Assembly: GCF_014356525.2 (NCBI RefSeq)
Contig: NC_052514.1
Coordinates: forward strand, 5,063,764 to 5,127,763
Direction: 5' to 3'
Length of the DNA: 64,000 nt
Source: Nilaparvata lugens
Taxonomy: Eukaryota > Arthropoda > Insecta > Hemiptera > Delphacidae
The translations under genes and the position numbers were made by a program. This document shows, piece after piece, positions 1-11,361 of the stretch. Under the pieces are notes generated by a model. That model searched no databases. It was not told the origin of the DNA and saw nothing but the letters and a program-made list of their open reading frames with translations. Each line of letters begins with the position of its first letter. The stretch's first letter is position 1.

Positions 1-483
1 TTTCATCAAATGAACCATTGGGAATAATACAATAATTAAAAGTACTTGATCACTGATTTACATCCAATAATTGCAGAGAATACAAGTAACAGATGTATAG
101 TGGCAAAGTAATGAATAAGTTGGTGCTACCAGCTAGAATTGCCTTCAAGAAAGCACACGGAGCCACTAATGAGAGTAATGAAGCGGAATCAGAGGACAAT
201 AAAGTATGCTAGTCGAGAGTTGGAGGATGCACCTTTTTGGAACAATAGCCCAGTGCAAAGGTAGCGCGGCCCCATCTCCTTTCTTTTACCCCACCGTATT
301 TATATCTATATACTCGTATAGTCTTCATCCAATCTTACGAATTTGGATTAGTAATTTAGTTTTTGCCTTTAATTTCAACTCCATTGAAATATTGTAAGTT
401 CATCAGACGTGATACAATTCTATTAGGCCTACGCTCAAATTGGATAAGTGATTTTTTATCGTCCATACTTTAAATCCATTTGT
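1..483. other. No gene recognised
   Basis: AT-rich sequence without a convincing reading frame, splice pattern or clear repeat end. The short open frame near 206-397 has no recognisable motif and no start or codon signal that sets it apart from chance. Confidence 0.5.
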
Positions 484-488
484 AGAGT

Positions 489-1276
489 CTTGATTGACTG
501 AGCAAAGTGAGATCTAAGATTCAAGTCGACGGTTTGGCATTTCTCTTAATGTTTAAATGTTTATATGTTGCGCATTTACGGCGAAACGCGGTAATAGATT
601 TTCATGAAATTTGACAGGTATGTTCCTTTTCTAAATTGTGCGTCGACGTATATACAAGGTTGGAAATTTTGCATTTCAAGGATAATATAAGAGGAAAAAG
701 GAGCCTCCTTCATACGCCAATATTACCGTAAAAATCAGACTATAGAATTATTCATCATAAATCAGCTGTTTAGTGGACTACAATACTACCCGATCAAAAA
801 CAAAACATCAAACATCTTGAAAATGTATCTTTCCATCAACGTTAGTAGACAGTTGACTATGATACTACCCGTTCAAAAACATCGAACATCTTGAAAATGT
901 ATCTTTCCATCAACGTTAGTAGACGGTTGACTATAATACTACCCGTTCAAAAACATCGAACATCTTGAGAATGTATCTCTCCATCAACGTTAGTAGACAG
1001 TTGACTATAATACTACCCTTTCAAAAACATCGAACATCTTGAAAATTTATCTTTCTATCAATGTTGTAGACAGTTGCAGCCAGACCTGATAACAGCGCTC
1101 ACACTCACATTCCGGGACGACACGTCACGGTACGATCAGAAAGCTCTATGTTTAGTTAGAATTTCTTCCAGACATTTCAAATTGATGAATTATTCATTAT
1201 TTTTTAAGAAAACATAACAACAGGTCAATGTAAGTTACTGAGCGCGAGGTCTACTGTTCACAGAACTACTAGTCTA
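489..1276 (+). repeat. Dispersed repeat family A, copy 1
   Basis: It begins with a variant of TTGACCGAGCGAAGTGAG and runs through AAGATTCAAGTCGACGG and GCGCATTTACGGCGAAACGC to an end reading GTTCACAGAACTACTAG followed by T. The same order of blocks recurs at 7975-9170 (rearranged) and 42242-42790, with a decayed version near 47960-48700. The start contains an imperfect palindrome around GAGCGAAGTGAGG and the end reads CTAG-T, which are traits of rolling-circle elements, but a matching 5' TC end is not clear. Non-coding, class uncertain. Confidence 0.75.
770..1077 (+). repeat. Four-unit 74-bp tandem repeat inside family A
   Basis: Four head-to-tail units contain AACATCTTGAAAATGTATC and ATCAACGTTAGTAGAC. 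The motif GTTCAAAAACATC and its variants start at about 792, 871, 945 and 1019, a spacing of 74 bases except for a five-base insertion in the first unit. Other copies of the family carry one or two units, so copy number varies between copies. Confidence 0.85.
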
Positions 1277-2519
1277 TTTGCAGTTATTATTTCCAAATAT
1301 TCAGGTATTGCTGTACCGCTCTTGACTGAAAAGAGAGCGTTGAGGAGAATATAGATTGAATTATACAACAGGTTATCACCGCCATTGGAAATGTATTATT
1401 TTTATGCCAATTCGATCTGAGCATGAAATTTGTTGTTTCGAAATGGTCCGTTGTTTCAAACGGTGATTTCTCACGCGCGGTCTAAACTTATTACTGTCAG
1501 AATTCAGAATATTATCGTGAGATAGAAATACTATACTATCTACTCCTCTCCCATCTTTTTGTTCTTGTCCTTCTCTTCTCTTGTTATTGTTCTTCTCTTT
1601 TCTTTTTCTTGTTCTTGGTCTTCTCCTTCTGTGAAAAAAGAAGGAAAATAATCTCCGAAGCACAGAAAAGTGTCTCAACAGTAGGTAGGCCTACTCCGCG
1701 TCTGCAGTTTCCGTCATTTGTTGAAAAGCTAACACTAATTCTAATCCACTTTCTACTAGATCTAATCCACTAAATCAGACTTTAGAATTAATGTAATTCA
1801 TCAGCAATCACGTGGATTATCATGAATTTGCATGCAATTAATAACTGAATGCGACTTGATCTATTTCTTCTGACTCTTCACTGCTTTTAACTCGGGCTGT
1901 CCAGTTGACAGACTACTTAACAACGTTGCCATTCTATCATGTCATACAGCATCTAATGAAATCCCATGGAAATTGTAAGTGCTGAGTCCCCTTCACCCCG
2001 CGAAACATTAGACGTTGCCGATTTGTCCAGTGTATTATAAAAATATTGATATTATCAGATAACTTTGATCAACTCTTATCTGACAACGTGCATTCGTCCA
2101 TATTTATTTTGTATATACTCTCATCGGATTACTTTCTCGCGGTCTACTGAAGCATGGAACTGGAAATAGAAAAGATTTGAGAGATGACATACCTTGGACT
2201 ATATGTATGAGAGCATAGTGGGGAGTGATAAGATTTGTATAATCAATTCATATCCAGTATACCCGAAGGCATGTACAGGGGTTGAATATATTCAGAGTTG
2301 AGGTAAAGAAAGAACTGTTGAATGATTGCTGTAGGGGAGGCTTTGCTTTGATATCCCTTCTACTACCAAGCGGCGTAATTGGACTACCCCAGCCCACATT
2401 TTGTTTATTTTTTTGTAGATAACGTTGATGTATTTCATTGAAACGTTGAGTACTTGTTAAAAACATATCACTTTAGTCATTTTTATCATAAAATCATTTC
2501 ATTCCTCTTATTTTTGAAA
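1277..2519. other. No gene recognised
   Basis: No supported gene. It includes a pyrimidine-rich patch at about 1540-1640, which creates an arginine/lysine-rich open frame on the minus strand that I reject, and otherwise ordinary AT-rich sequence. Confidence 0.5.
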
Positions 2520-2955
2520 TTATGAGCAGATTTCTCCTTGGGGTTACTCTATTACCCCACTTGGTATTCCATGTCATGAAAATGTTTGGTATATCTCATG
2601 TATCATCGGAATACATCAGATATCAATTTAATGTTCAATTCTTATTTTCTTGCCAAAACTGATTCATTATGATCACTTGAAATCTAAATTAAAGGAATTG
2701 CTTCTCTATAACCATGATTTAATTATTCGACAACATTTCCACTACAACAATATGATAGAATGCTCAATTTTGTTGTCTTGTCAGTTTTTGATTGAAAACA
2801 TATTTTTCATCAAAGAAATTTATTTTTAATCATATTAATAGCCTTTGTGATGCATTTGATCAATGAATTAACAAGAGAAGATATAAAATAATTTTATAAA
2901 ACAGAAATCTTGTTGGGGTAACCCAGTTACCCCACTTGGTATTTTGTGTATGTGA
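2520..2955 (+). repeat. Pair of direct repeats with GGGGTTAC/TTACCCC palindromes
   Basis: Two segments share the layout GGGGTTACTC...TTACCCCACTTGGTATT, at about 2537-2571 and 2914-2942. Each is an imperfect palindrome (GGGGTAAC against GTTACCCC). They bracket about 340 bases of AT-rich sequence without a gene, and may be the ends of an old insertion. Confidence 0.45.
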
Positions 2956-3585
2956 AAAACGTTGGTAGTAAAAGGGATATAACTGCGCAATGTCTACTGT
3001 ACACAGAACTACTATCTTCGGGACGAATAAACAGTATTTTGCTCAAATTGCAGTATTTCTATAAGCCAGTTGACATTGACAGATGCGATTGTCAGCGCAC
3101 ATTGACAAAGTCATTTTACTACTGTTACAATTGGACACACTTCAGTCATGAAAGCGAAGGGATAACCTTCATTCACTTTCGTTAGAGACAGCTTCTGTTC
3201 CACAGAGTGTAACAAAACAATGTCATATTCTTTTTCACTGTATGCAACAATCATTAATGGATACAAGTAGAGAGTGAACACATACCTTTCTCTAGAAGTT
3301 AGTCAGGAAGTTAGTAATTTTTGCATTATAATCCTTGTGAAGCTGTTATCAGTATAATTCTGGAAGTTATTGTTACAAACTAGCCTATCAGTAATTCGAT
3401 CACATGTTGATGGACGGAATAAGAAAATGAATAAATGAATATTGGAGAATGGTATTTATTATAATATTCATTCCTTCATTCCTAGATTCATCTATTCATT
3501 ATTCATTGATTTTTTTTCATTATCAGAGAGTACCGATACTTCCAATGGCGGTAGATTCGTTATTCTATGATATTATTCAGAGGAT

Positions 3586-3695
3586 TCTTCTTCTCCTTCT
3601 TCTTCTCCTTCTTCTTCTTCTTCTTCTTCTTCTTCTTCTTCTCCTTCTTTTTCTACTTCTTCTTCTTTTTCTTCTTCTTCTTATTATTATTACTG
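3586..3695 (+). repeat. (CTT)n microsatellite
   Basis: Roughly 100 bases of interrupted CTT/TTC triplets. They give leucine-rich and arginine-rich open frames on both strands, which are artefacts of the repeat. Confidence 0.95.
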
Positions 3696-3810
3696 ATAGT
3701 GGTGCCCTGAGATTTGGAGTTTGTGTCAGCCAATGATAGGGCGACATGCATCCATCAATCATTGAACTCCTCCCATCAACTAATCAAAACACGACGCTCA
3801 TTTTATATAC

Positions 3811-3990
3811 TTCCCTGCTTGAGTTTTAATTTTTTACTTACTCATGAGAGAATTGGTTAAGTATTCACTGATTCTACTCGAATTTGTTTTTCTATTGTTA
3901 TTCCCTGCTTAAGTTTTAATTTTTCACTTACTCATAAAAGAATTGGTTAAGTATTCAATGATTTCACTCGGATTTGTTTTTCTATTGTTA
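3811..3990 (+). repeat. 90-bp tandem duplication
   Basis: Two adjacent units, each starting TTCCCTGCTT, share about nine bases in ten (AGAATTGGTTAAGTATTCA and GTTTTTCTATTGTTATT in both). This is a recent local duplication in non-coding DNA. Confidence 0.85.
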
Positions 3991-3995
3991 TTTTC

Positions 3996-4970
3996 CATTG
4001 TAACATTGGTTTTCTATTTTCTACCAAGTTTGGATGATGAATGAACAAATAAATTTGACATTCACAGACAATTTTAAATTGATTCGAACTTTGTCTACGG
4101 CGATGCAATGTCAAACATTATGTCAATGTAATGTCGAACATTACATTGCATATCTGACAACCGAATTCAGCAAAATATTCTTGTTTCTCTCTAAATATTC
4201 TATGAGTAAGTTGTGATAAGTATAATTCCTAAACATCGGAGATTTAAGAATTTTCCCAATAGATGGTTTCTAATTTCCCACAATTCTAAATACTTTCACA
4301 ACTCGTCTACTGGAAAATATTTCAATTGATACCCCGCATAAAACAGTATCCTTCGTTGTTGCATTAGTGCCTCCCAGAATGTTACAAGTTTAAGCTGGAG
4401 TAACTTTTCAAAAGAATCATAGAGTACTGTAATGTAACATAGTTCCCTCATAAACCTCATGAATTATCGCAATAGTGGAGATTCCAAGGGACACGAGACT
4501 CTCAAATTCATGGAGGTACTTTCATAGAAGTGTTGTGAAAACGTAGATAAAGTTATTTCCAATTTCAAATGACAGACAAGAATATGATACCAATGTCAAT
4601 CAGGTGCTGACTCTATAGCCTGAATCTCACTCTAGAGAACTGTTATGAACATTCAAGACACCAATAGAAAGATCAATGTCGAGTGTGAGTTTATCCTGGT
4701 CAAAAAACATATATTTTTTTTCCTCATCCCCTCATTATAATATACCATTCATCCCACACATGGACCCTAGTTTTATGTGTATCATCCTCCACAAAAAAAA
4801 TTCCTTCCATGAAATAATATTATATTTTTGACATTGTTCCACCTCTGGTGTATACAAGCATCTACAACTGAACTTCCAATAAAAAAATCATTCATTTAAG
4901 TAAATTTCAACTTTTATAATTGGTAAAATGAGAAGCAACCATGTTATTCATATGGAAAGTGATTGTCCCT
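3996..4970. other. No gene recognised
   Basis: AT-rich DNA without coding evidence. A small hairpin lies at about 4100-4151 (ATGCAATGT against ACATTGCAT, arms imperfect). The open frame at 4034-4216 has no motif and overlaps this hairpin. Confidence 0.45.
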
Positions 4971-4975
4971 ATTCA

Positions 4976-5517
4976 TAGTGAGGTCCACGTTATAATGGCA
5001 GTGTTTGATTAGCAATGGTATAGCTATCCTTGTCTATCATTCAACAAAACGGTTAGCGCTATCTCTTTCTCGCTTTGCTCTGTTGCCAGATCGTCGTTTA
5101 ACAATGTAGAATTGATGCATTATTAACAAAATATTTCATCTTAATTATGAAATTTTTGAAAAAATAAAATTTCTTGCTTGATCAGATACAATTGATTATT
5201 TTAAACGAGAATGAACAGTTAATATACATCAATAAACCTGTATCGGCTACCGTCTATAGAATGCATTGACAAGACAACAATGTAGAATTGTTAATTAGTT
5301 AACAAAATCTCTCATCTCAATTATGAAATTATTGGAAAATATAATTTCTTTCTTAATAAAATATAATTGATTATTCTAAACGAGAATGAACAGTATTAAT
5401 ATCACATCAATAAACCTATATCAGCTACCATCTATAGAAGGTATTGACAAGACAGAGGCTCGGCAACGTTGTTCTCCCATCTTTCTCCACTCTCATTATA
5501 AAGTAGACCTCACTATA
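4976..5517. mobile_element. TIR element family B, enlarged copy
   Basis: The left end is TAGTGAGGTCCACGTTATAA and the right end is the inverted form TTATAAAGTAGACCTCACTA, each next to TA. Copies at 44756-45122 and 54097-54475 have the same ends and are about 370-380 bases long. This copy is longer because an inner stretch of about 180 bases, starting ACAATGTAGAATTG, is present twice in tandem (about 5103-5277 and 5278-5455). TA at both ends and the absence of a gene fit a non-autonomous Tc1/mariner-type MITE. Confidence 0.8.
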
Positions 5518-5539
5518 ACAGTACATCCAATCAAAACAC

Positions 5540-5765
5540 AATTATGCTGAAACCCACTCCATCATAGTGAGATTTACTAAGTGTCAGTATCAGTTATATG
5601 AGAAACATTGATGTTATATCCATACGGAATGGTGACAGTATGGAGTGAAACCCACTAGACATTATAGTGTGGTTTAATTGTCAGCATCAGTTGGATTTGA
5701 AACATTAATGTTATCTATGAGAGATGCTGACTATTTCAAGTGAAACTTATTCAACATTTAATCAT
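5540..5765. repeat. Short palindromic repeats with GTCAGCAT cores (family C)
   Basis: Several short blocks pair GTCAGTATC or GTCAGCATC with GATGCTGAC-like partners around AACATTGATGTTAT or AACATTAATGTTAT, flanked by AGTGAAACCCACT-like sequence. Similar small imperfect palindromes occur at 18975-19265, 44670-44745, 46855-46940 and 55180-55265. Nothing coding. Confidence 0.55.
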
Positions 5766-6173
5766 TCTCATCAAATTTGACAAACAGTGAGTGACATTCA
5801 AAAGGGTTTCCCGTCAAGTGAGTTTCAAACATGTTTGTGAGTTTGTCCATCAACAACATGTGAAGAGTAATTAATATTATGATGCATTTAGATGTAAATC
5901 TCGAGTGCTGTAGGGTTGTCAACATAAATGACGTAGGATAATGAGCAACCATTCACGGAATTGTTTCAAGCAGGTTAGCCCACATTCATGTGGGTTGACA
6001 AGATTTTTGTGTGGATTAAAATGTGGGGAAAATGATTCTTTCCTTTATTCTTGAATCTGAAAAAAGGAATATTTAGGGTGTAAATTTTTAGTTATTTCAA
6101 GCTTCAAAATTCTTGTTTGTTATTGTCTCTTTTGAAACTCATCACACACACCCCCTCAATATCCATATTCTCT

Positions 6174-6445
6174 ATTCTTTATTGGTACATTATAATATAA
6201 GTACATCATCAGAATGATAGAGAGAGAAAAAATAAGGTAACCTTGTGCTATTCCTCTCCCAAATTTAGATAAGTTTACACATAGTCCGAAATAAGTTAAG
6301 TCTTGTAGTTGTTCACTTCACAAAATGTTCAGTTCCTAATTATTTTCACAAGAAGATTTTTGAATTTAGATGCTTCAAAACCAAACATAGAAGAAATATT
6401 TCACATTATTTTTACTAAAATAGGAAAAATTCAAATTTAGAGAAA
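6174..6445 (-). repeat. Dispersed repeat family K (retroelement-like 3' region)
   Basis: Contains AAGGTAACCTTGTGCTATTC, CTCTCCCAAATTTAGATAAG and AGTTGTTCACTTCACAAAAT. The same order recurs at 18300-18435 (opposite strand), 55720-56110 and 58976-59410. The 18300 copy ends AATAAAGAATGAATG, so the element has a polyadenylation-type 3' end, and the present copy lies on the minus strand. It resembles the 3' part of a LINE or a SINE. No protein domain is present. Confidence 0.65.
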
Positions 6446-7508
6446 TACGAGACCAAATAACAAACTTGAAACATTTAGATTGCCGGCCAGGATAGCCGAG
6501 ACGAAATTCATTTGCCAAATAATTTTACAGACATTTCATAATTTATTCTACAAACCCGTTGCATTCCTCAGTCTGCTAGCGCTACCTGGGCGAGCGTACG
6601 AATCTCGCCGATAAGCATGGATATTTGATCATCTCATCAAATCACTCTCACACTTTCCATTACCCACGCACAAGCAAAAACGCATGTGGGCTGCATCCAC
6701 AACGGAGAAAGAATCTTAATTTGATTAATAGAAGAAATTTTTATTTATTTGAAATTGAAAAATATGTTGTGTGTTATTGAGATTTGAAAAAATCTTCAGT
6801 CTTAGATGTAGTATTTATTCTGATGGAAAGTATTCAATCGTTATCACTGAACTCACTGACAAATTGTAATTTTTTTACACACGGATACAAAACTTTTAAG
6901 CTTATCCTAATAGGGAACAGAAATATTCACAATTTATTACAAGTATTCTGAATTGAATTCGAAAAATCAATTGATTGAAAATCCACCTTCTTGTCTCAGA
7001 CAAACAAAGCTGATTGGAAGAAGTATGTTATCTTTGGTGAATGATATCCGCAGTCTCCTTACATTGAATCATTTAACTCATGAGTTATGATTCCTGTAAT
7101 TTGTATCGACAAGGATATCCTCTATCCTTCATAAACGGGTCCCAAATTATTTTTGAGTATTCTTGTTCATCAGAACAATACCTACAATACAATACAATAC
7201 GATAGCTAGAATACCTAATATATATCCAGTCAAATAAATTGACAAATTGAAACTGAGAATTTGATGATTTTAATATTCGAAATTTTGACAGAACATGATT
7301 GGAGATCAAACATTCATATCAAGTAGATTGATTGGATCGTATCATAATATGATAGGGTTTATCATGATACGGTACATCATGATACCGTATAATACTGTAT
7401 CAAATATGATGTGTGACAATTTTAGTTCAAAGAGATGTATAATACATAGTAATTGTAAAACACTTCTTGACATGGGCTGCATTTAAATTAATAAAACAAA
7501 AAAAACTT
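6446..7508. other. No gene recognised
   Basis: AT-rich DNA. The stretch 7335-7400 has alternating ATGATA/TATCAT blocks that can fold. Open frames at 7085-7309 and 7295-7486 overlap this low-complexity sequence and show no motif. Confidence 0.45.
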
Positions 7509-7812
7509 ATAGCACCCTTTATTCTTTAAAAAAACTTTAAAATAGTTGAACAACTAGTTTCGGTTTACACCATCTTCAGGTTCTAAAATAAAATAAAATT
7601 CAATAACTGTTTACTAATCGATATTAAACGAACATGTGTTTTAATTATTTACCAGAAATAATTAGTAATATTAATTTAAACACATGTTCGTTTTATATCA
7701 ATAAGTAAACAGTTATTGAATTTTATTTTATTTTAGAAGCTGAAGATGGTGTAAACCGAAACTAGTTGTTCAACTATTTTATAGTTTTTTTTTTTAAATA
7801 AAGGGTGCTATA
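7507..7812. mobile_element. Foldback MITE with TATAGCACCC ends
   Basis: Two long inverted arms of more than 100 bases meet around 7665. The left end is TATAGCACCCTTTATT and the right end is AATAAAGGGTGCTATA, and the inner arms carry GTTTCGGTTTACACCATCTT and its complement. The arms differ at only a few positions. It has no coding capacity and is flanked by TA. The GAAGATGG...ACCGAAAC core is a motif I associate with several insect repeats, but that link is from memory. Confidence 0.85.
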
Positions 7813-7974
7813 ATATTTATTTTGTTTTATTATAGTAATTGTAGTTTGAAATGATGAAGAATACTAAATGCGATTAAATAATAATGTATAAGTGAAAAAA
7901 TAGTTTAAAAGCTCATTAGATTTAATAAATTGCAGTACGATCACTAGCTTATAATAGATTGAACATGAAACTAC
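7813..7974. other. Short AT-rich spacer
   Basis: No feature seen. Confidence 0.4.
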
Positions 7975-9170
7975 AGTACTAGTAGTTCTGTGAACAGTAG
8001 ACCTCGCGCTCAGTAAGTTACATTGACCTGTTGTTATGTTTTCTTAAAAATTGATAAATAATTCATCAATTAGAAATGTCTAGAAAAAATCCTAAATAGC
8101 TTTCTGTCATATCGTACCGTGACGTGTCGTCCCGGAATGTAGAAAGATACAATTTTCAAGATGTTCGATGTTTTTGAAAGGGTAGTATTATAGTCAACTG
8201 TCTACTAACGTTGATGGAAAGAGACATTTTCAAGATTTACGATGTTTTTGAAAGGGTAGTATTATAGTCCACTAGACAGCTGACTTATGATGAATAATAC
8301 AAGACTGCTTTTTACGATAATATTGGCGTTCAAAGGAGACTCCTCTTCCTTTTATTATCATCCTTGAAATACAAAATTTCCAAAAACCTTGATGACCGAA
8401 CGAAGTGAGATCTAAGATTCAAGTCAACGGTTTGGCATTTCTCTTGATGTTTGAATGTTTGAATGTTTGAATGTTTGAATGTTTGAATGTTTGAATGTTT
8501 GAATGTTTGAATGTTTGAATGTTTGAATGTTTGAATGTTTGAATGTTTGAATGTTTGAATGTTTGAATGTTTGAATGTTTGAATGTTCGAATGTTTGAAT
8601 GTTTGAATGTTTGAATATTTGAATGTTTGAATGTTTAAATGTTTAACTGTTTAAATGTTTATATGTGTATGTGTTTATATGTTTATATGTTGCGCATTTA
8701 CGGTGAAACGCGGTAATAGATTTTCATGAAATTTGACAGGTATGTTCCTTTTTAATTGCGCGTCGACGTATATACAAGGTTTTTGGAGATTTTGCATTTC
8801 AAGGATAATATAAAAGGAAAAAGGAGCCTCCTACATACGCCAATATTAAAAAAAAATCTTATAGAATTATTCATCATAAATCAGCTGACAAGTGATTACA
8901 CAGATGTGTGGAGAAGCCAGCTGTATTTCCATAAGGTCTATAGTTTTTATCAGGTACTTGTGGATGAGAATACTGCGTGAGGTCTACTGTTCACAGAACT
9001 ACCAGTATATACGTTGACCCGCAATTTATGAAAGGAACATACCTGTCAAATTTCATGAAAATCTATTACCGCATTTCGCCGTAAATGCGCAACATATGAA
9101 CATTTAAACATTAGGAGAAATGCCAAACCGTCGACTTGAATCTTAGACCTCACTTCGCTCGGTCAATGAA
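7975..9170. repeat. Family A cluster: three pieces in alternating orientation
   Basis: Piece 1 (about 7975-8392) is the 3' half of family A in reverse, starting CTAGTAGTTCTGTGAACAG. Piece 2 (about 8393-9002) is a forward copy from GACCGAACGAAGTGAG to GTTCACAGAACTACCAG. Piece 3 (about 9003-9166) is the 5' part in reverse, ending CTTCGCTCGGTCAATG. Piece 2 contains an expanded 8-base repeat. The result is a set of nested inverted repeats. No coding sequence. Confidence 0.8.
8445..8650 (+). repeat. (TGTTTGAA)n minisatellite inside family A
   Basis: More than 20 almost perfect copies of the octamer TGTTTGAA, degenerating at the right into TGTTTAAA, TGTTTAAC and TGTTTATA. At the same place the copies at about 550-565 and 42298-42315 have only one to three imperfect units, so the array grew within one copy. 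It has no spacers, so it is not a CRISPR array. Confidence 0.95.
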
Positions 9171-9379
9171 GTATGTAAAAAAAGAGATAAATACAAAACT
9201 AAATGAAACACTACTTACAATCAAGAGAAAATATCCGCACTCCATACCAGTTGCTTGCAAACTGGAACAAAAACCTGGCAACACTTAACACTAACTTGTG
9301 TAACCACAACACTGTGGTCAATCGCTGCACCCAACAACAGAGGAAAATCAAGAAAAACTAGAAGAAAACTGCGAAAAAC
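9171..9379. other. No gene recognised
   Basis: Non-repetitive sequence between the family A cluster and a GC-richer patch. No coding signal seen. Confidence 0.4.
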
Positions 9380-9873
9380 AAGACCGCTCCACTCTCGTTA
9401 TCGTTATGAACAGTGAAATGCTGCTGGAAAACTATTTCCAGACCTCTTATAGCTGTCAAACGCTTTTCTGGATGGAAATGGATGTCCTTTCCTTCCCCCC
9501 CCCACCTCACTCACCTATCCTAATCGTGATGATAGATTTTCAGCCAATCAGAGAGCCGAATCTACGACAATAAGAAAGGTTTTAAAACTTGACGACAATT
9601 GGTCACCGGAGTGGCGTTACGATAAACGCCGCATTACGTAACGTTATTAGTGTTACACGGTTATGAATCGTCGCGATTGATGCTACTCTTATCTGTCTCA
9701 GATAGCAGTTGGCAGTAGTGTAATAGTGTTATAGGGATAGTAATAGTAGTGTGATTGTGGTAGTAGTAGAGTCATACAATACATTCGATTTCAGCACATA
9801 ATCTGTGACACGATGCATGTATTCAATTAGGTGGTTACGATTCTATGAATGGAAAGGATTAACACGTAAGTCT
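9380..9873 (+). promoter_or_regulatory. Candidate promoter and non-coding first exon
   Basis: The patch is less AT-rich than its surroundings. It contains CAGCCAATCAG (a CCAAT box), the inverted form ATTGG in GACAATTGGTC, and the palindromic pair GTTACGATAAACG / CATTACGTAACG. It then has an initiator-like AGATAGCAGTTGGCAGTAG and a run of GTAGTAGTAG. At 9867 the sequence CACGTAAGTC matches a strong splice donor. The ATGs in between open only frames of a few codons, so the exon would be 5' untranslated. No downstream exon is identified. This is inference from sequence style. Confidence 0.3.
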
Positions 9874-10956
9874 TTCGAATGAACACTGCAACATGCTCTT
9901 ATAGAATTCAAAAGGATCCTAAAATAAGTTCATACTGCAACTGGTACATAATATTTTAATGAGTCCTGAAATTTGAATGAGTGAGTCCATTATACTTGCA
10001 ACAAATTTCATTCAAAGAAGTTGCATTATAGTTGGTAACATGTTTTTTGTTCTTGTATTGTAATATTGAGTATGTAATGTGTGTATCTTTTATCCAATAA
10101 AATTTTAATATGAATTTGAATTTGTTTCATTGCAGAGAAATCTGGTGCATTGTAACAAGCGTCTGTGATTAGTTTCAATGATATGAATAGGTCTATTCCA
10201 ACATACTTCAGCAAGTTGCAGTAGTCAAGTTGTATTTCAACACGAACAAATTCAATGGGCTCTACAATATATTCCAAAGACATGAATACGCTCCATGCAA
10301 CAAGTTGTATTCCAACATGTTGTGATATAGAAGCTGACATGCTTCATGGAAGAGAAATCTGATGAGTTTCAACTTGTGTCTGGGATTAGTTTGAATGAAA
10401 ATGAGTGTTTGTGCTCATCTTCATTATAGCTTCGAACTTCAAGTTCAAATTTAATTGTAGGTTACTTAGTGACCATCTTGGGGTACGAACAGAACAGTCA
10501 GGTTCATCTTTCAGTTAATATCGTGCTCGTGTTCGACCTTCATGTAACAGAAACACATTGTGAAGCATGAGAGAGAGCGGAATGAGGTTTCACAGGCTTA
10601 TAAGCCCAAAACGGTTCCAATTATAATTTATACAACAGTCCAAATGTAGCTTGGTTATGTGAAACTTCAATGACATTCTTCAATAATTACACACTCAATT
10701 TACAATATTCAAAACACACAAAAATCATTCTTACATTGAAAAAAGATACTTTCAAATTAAATTAAATCAATCACAATAATTAATTAAATGTGTCTATCAT
10801 TGCCAGCTGATCAACCTGATCGAAACTGAAAGCTGAACTACGACTTATTCGTTCTGTTCCCACCTCAAAACTTAGACATCAATCAGCTTTTTGCTTCTAT
10901 GAAGAGATATTGATTCTTCAATGTTGTTTTCCATCACGAGCTGCTCATTATTAAAT
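9874..10956. other. No gene recognised; weak diverged duplication
   Basis: Two diverged direct segments share AGAGAAATCTG, GATTAGTTT and AAC(A)TTGT-type words (about 10133-10190 and 10349-10400). The minus-strand open frame at 10026-10340 lies across these and shows no domain. At 10595-10612, GCTTATAAGCCCAAAACGG also occurs at 46552-46570, which marks a dispersed repeat. Confidence 0.4.
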
Positions 10957-11099
10957 CACTTTTTGCTATTAGAAAAAACGACTAGCAGTCAGATATTTTA
11001 CAATAAATGAATTAATCACTCACTAAATGAATTAATGAATTAATTCATTTATTGTAAAATATCTGACTGCTAGTCATTTTTTCTAATAGCAAAAAGTGA
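10957..11099. mobile_element. Foldback element with about 60-bp arms
   Basis: The left arm starts TCACTTTTTGCTATTAG and the right arm ends CTAATAGCAAAAAGTGA. The arms differ at about one site over roughly 58 bases and are separated by a short AT-rich loop. This is probably a young non-autonomous foldback/MITE insertion and could form a long hairpin in DNA or RNA. No target duplication was identified with certainty. Confidence 0.8.
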
Positions 11100-11361
11100 G
11101 ATTTTGATTTTGTCTTTTTGTACAATGTTTTCAATGTCTAACATCTATTTCATCTCATATCAGCCAATCTGTTACGTTGCTTTTACAGCAAATGGAAATG
11201 TTATTTATTGTTTGATCTTGATCCAGAGAATTGTTCTGATATAGTGATCATTGTACTTCCAAACGAGCAATTTCTGTTTATATGTTGAGATGTTTGTATT
11301 TCACCAGATCTCGAAAACGGCTCTAACGAATATTGAGACGCGAGAGTGATAGACGAGTCAA

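Noticed and set aside
3449..3762. Leucine-rich and arginine-rich frames around 3580-3700
   Set aside because: Produced by the (CTT)n repeat on either strand; no other coding feature.
8445..8650. Regular short repeats as a CRISPR array
   Set aside because: The octamers are directly adjacent with no spacers, and the DNA is eukaryotic.
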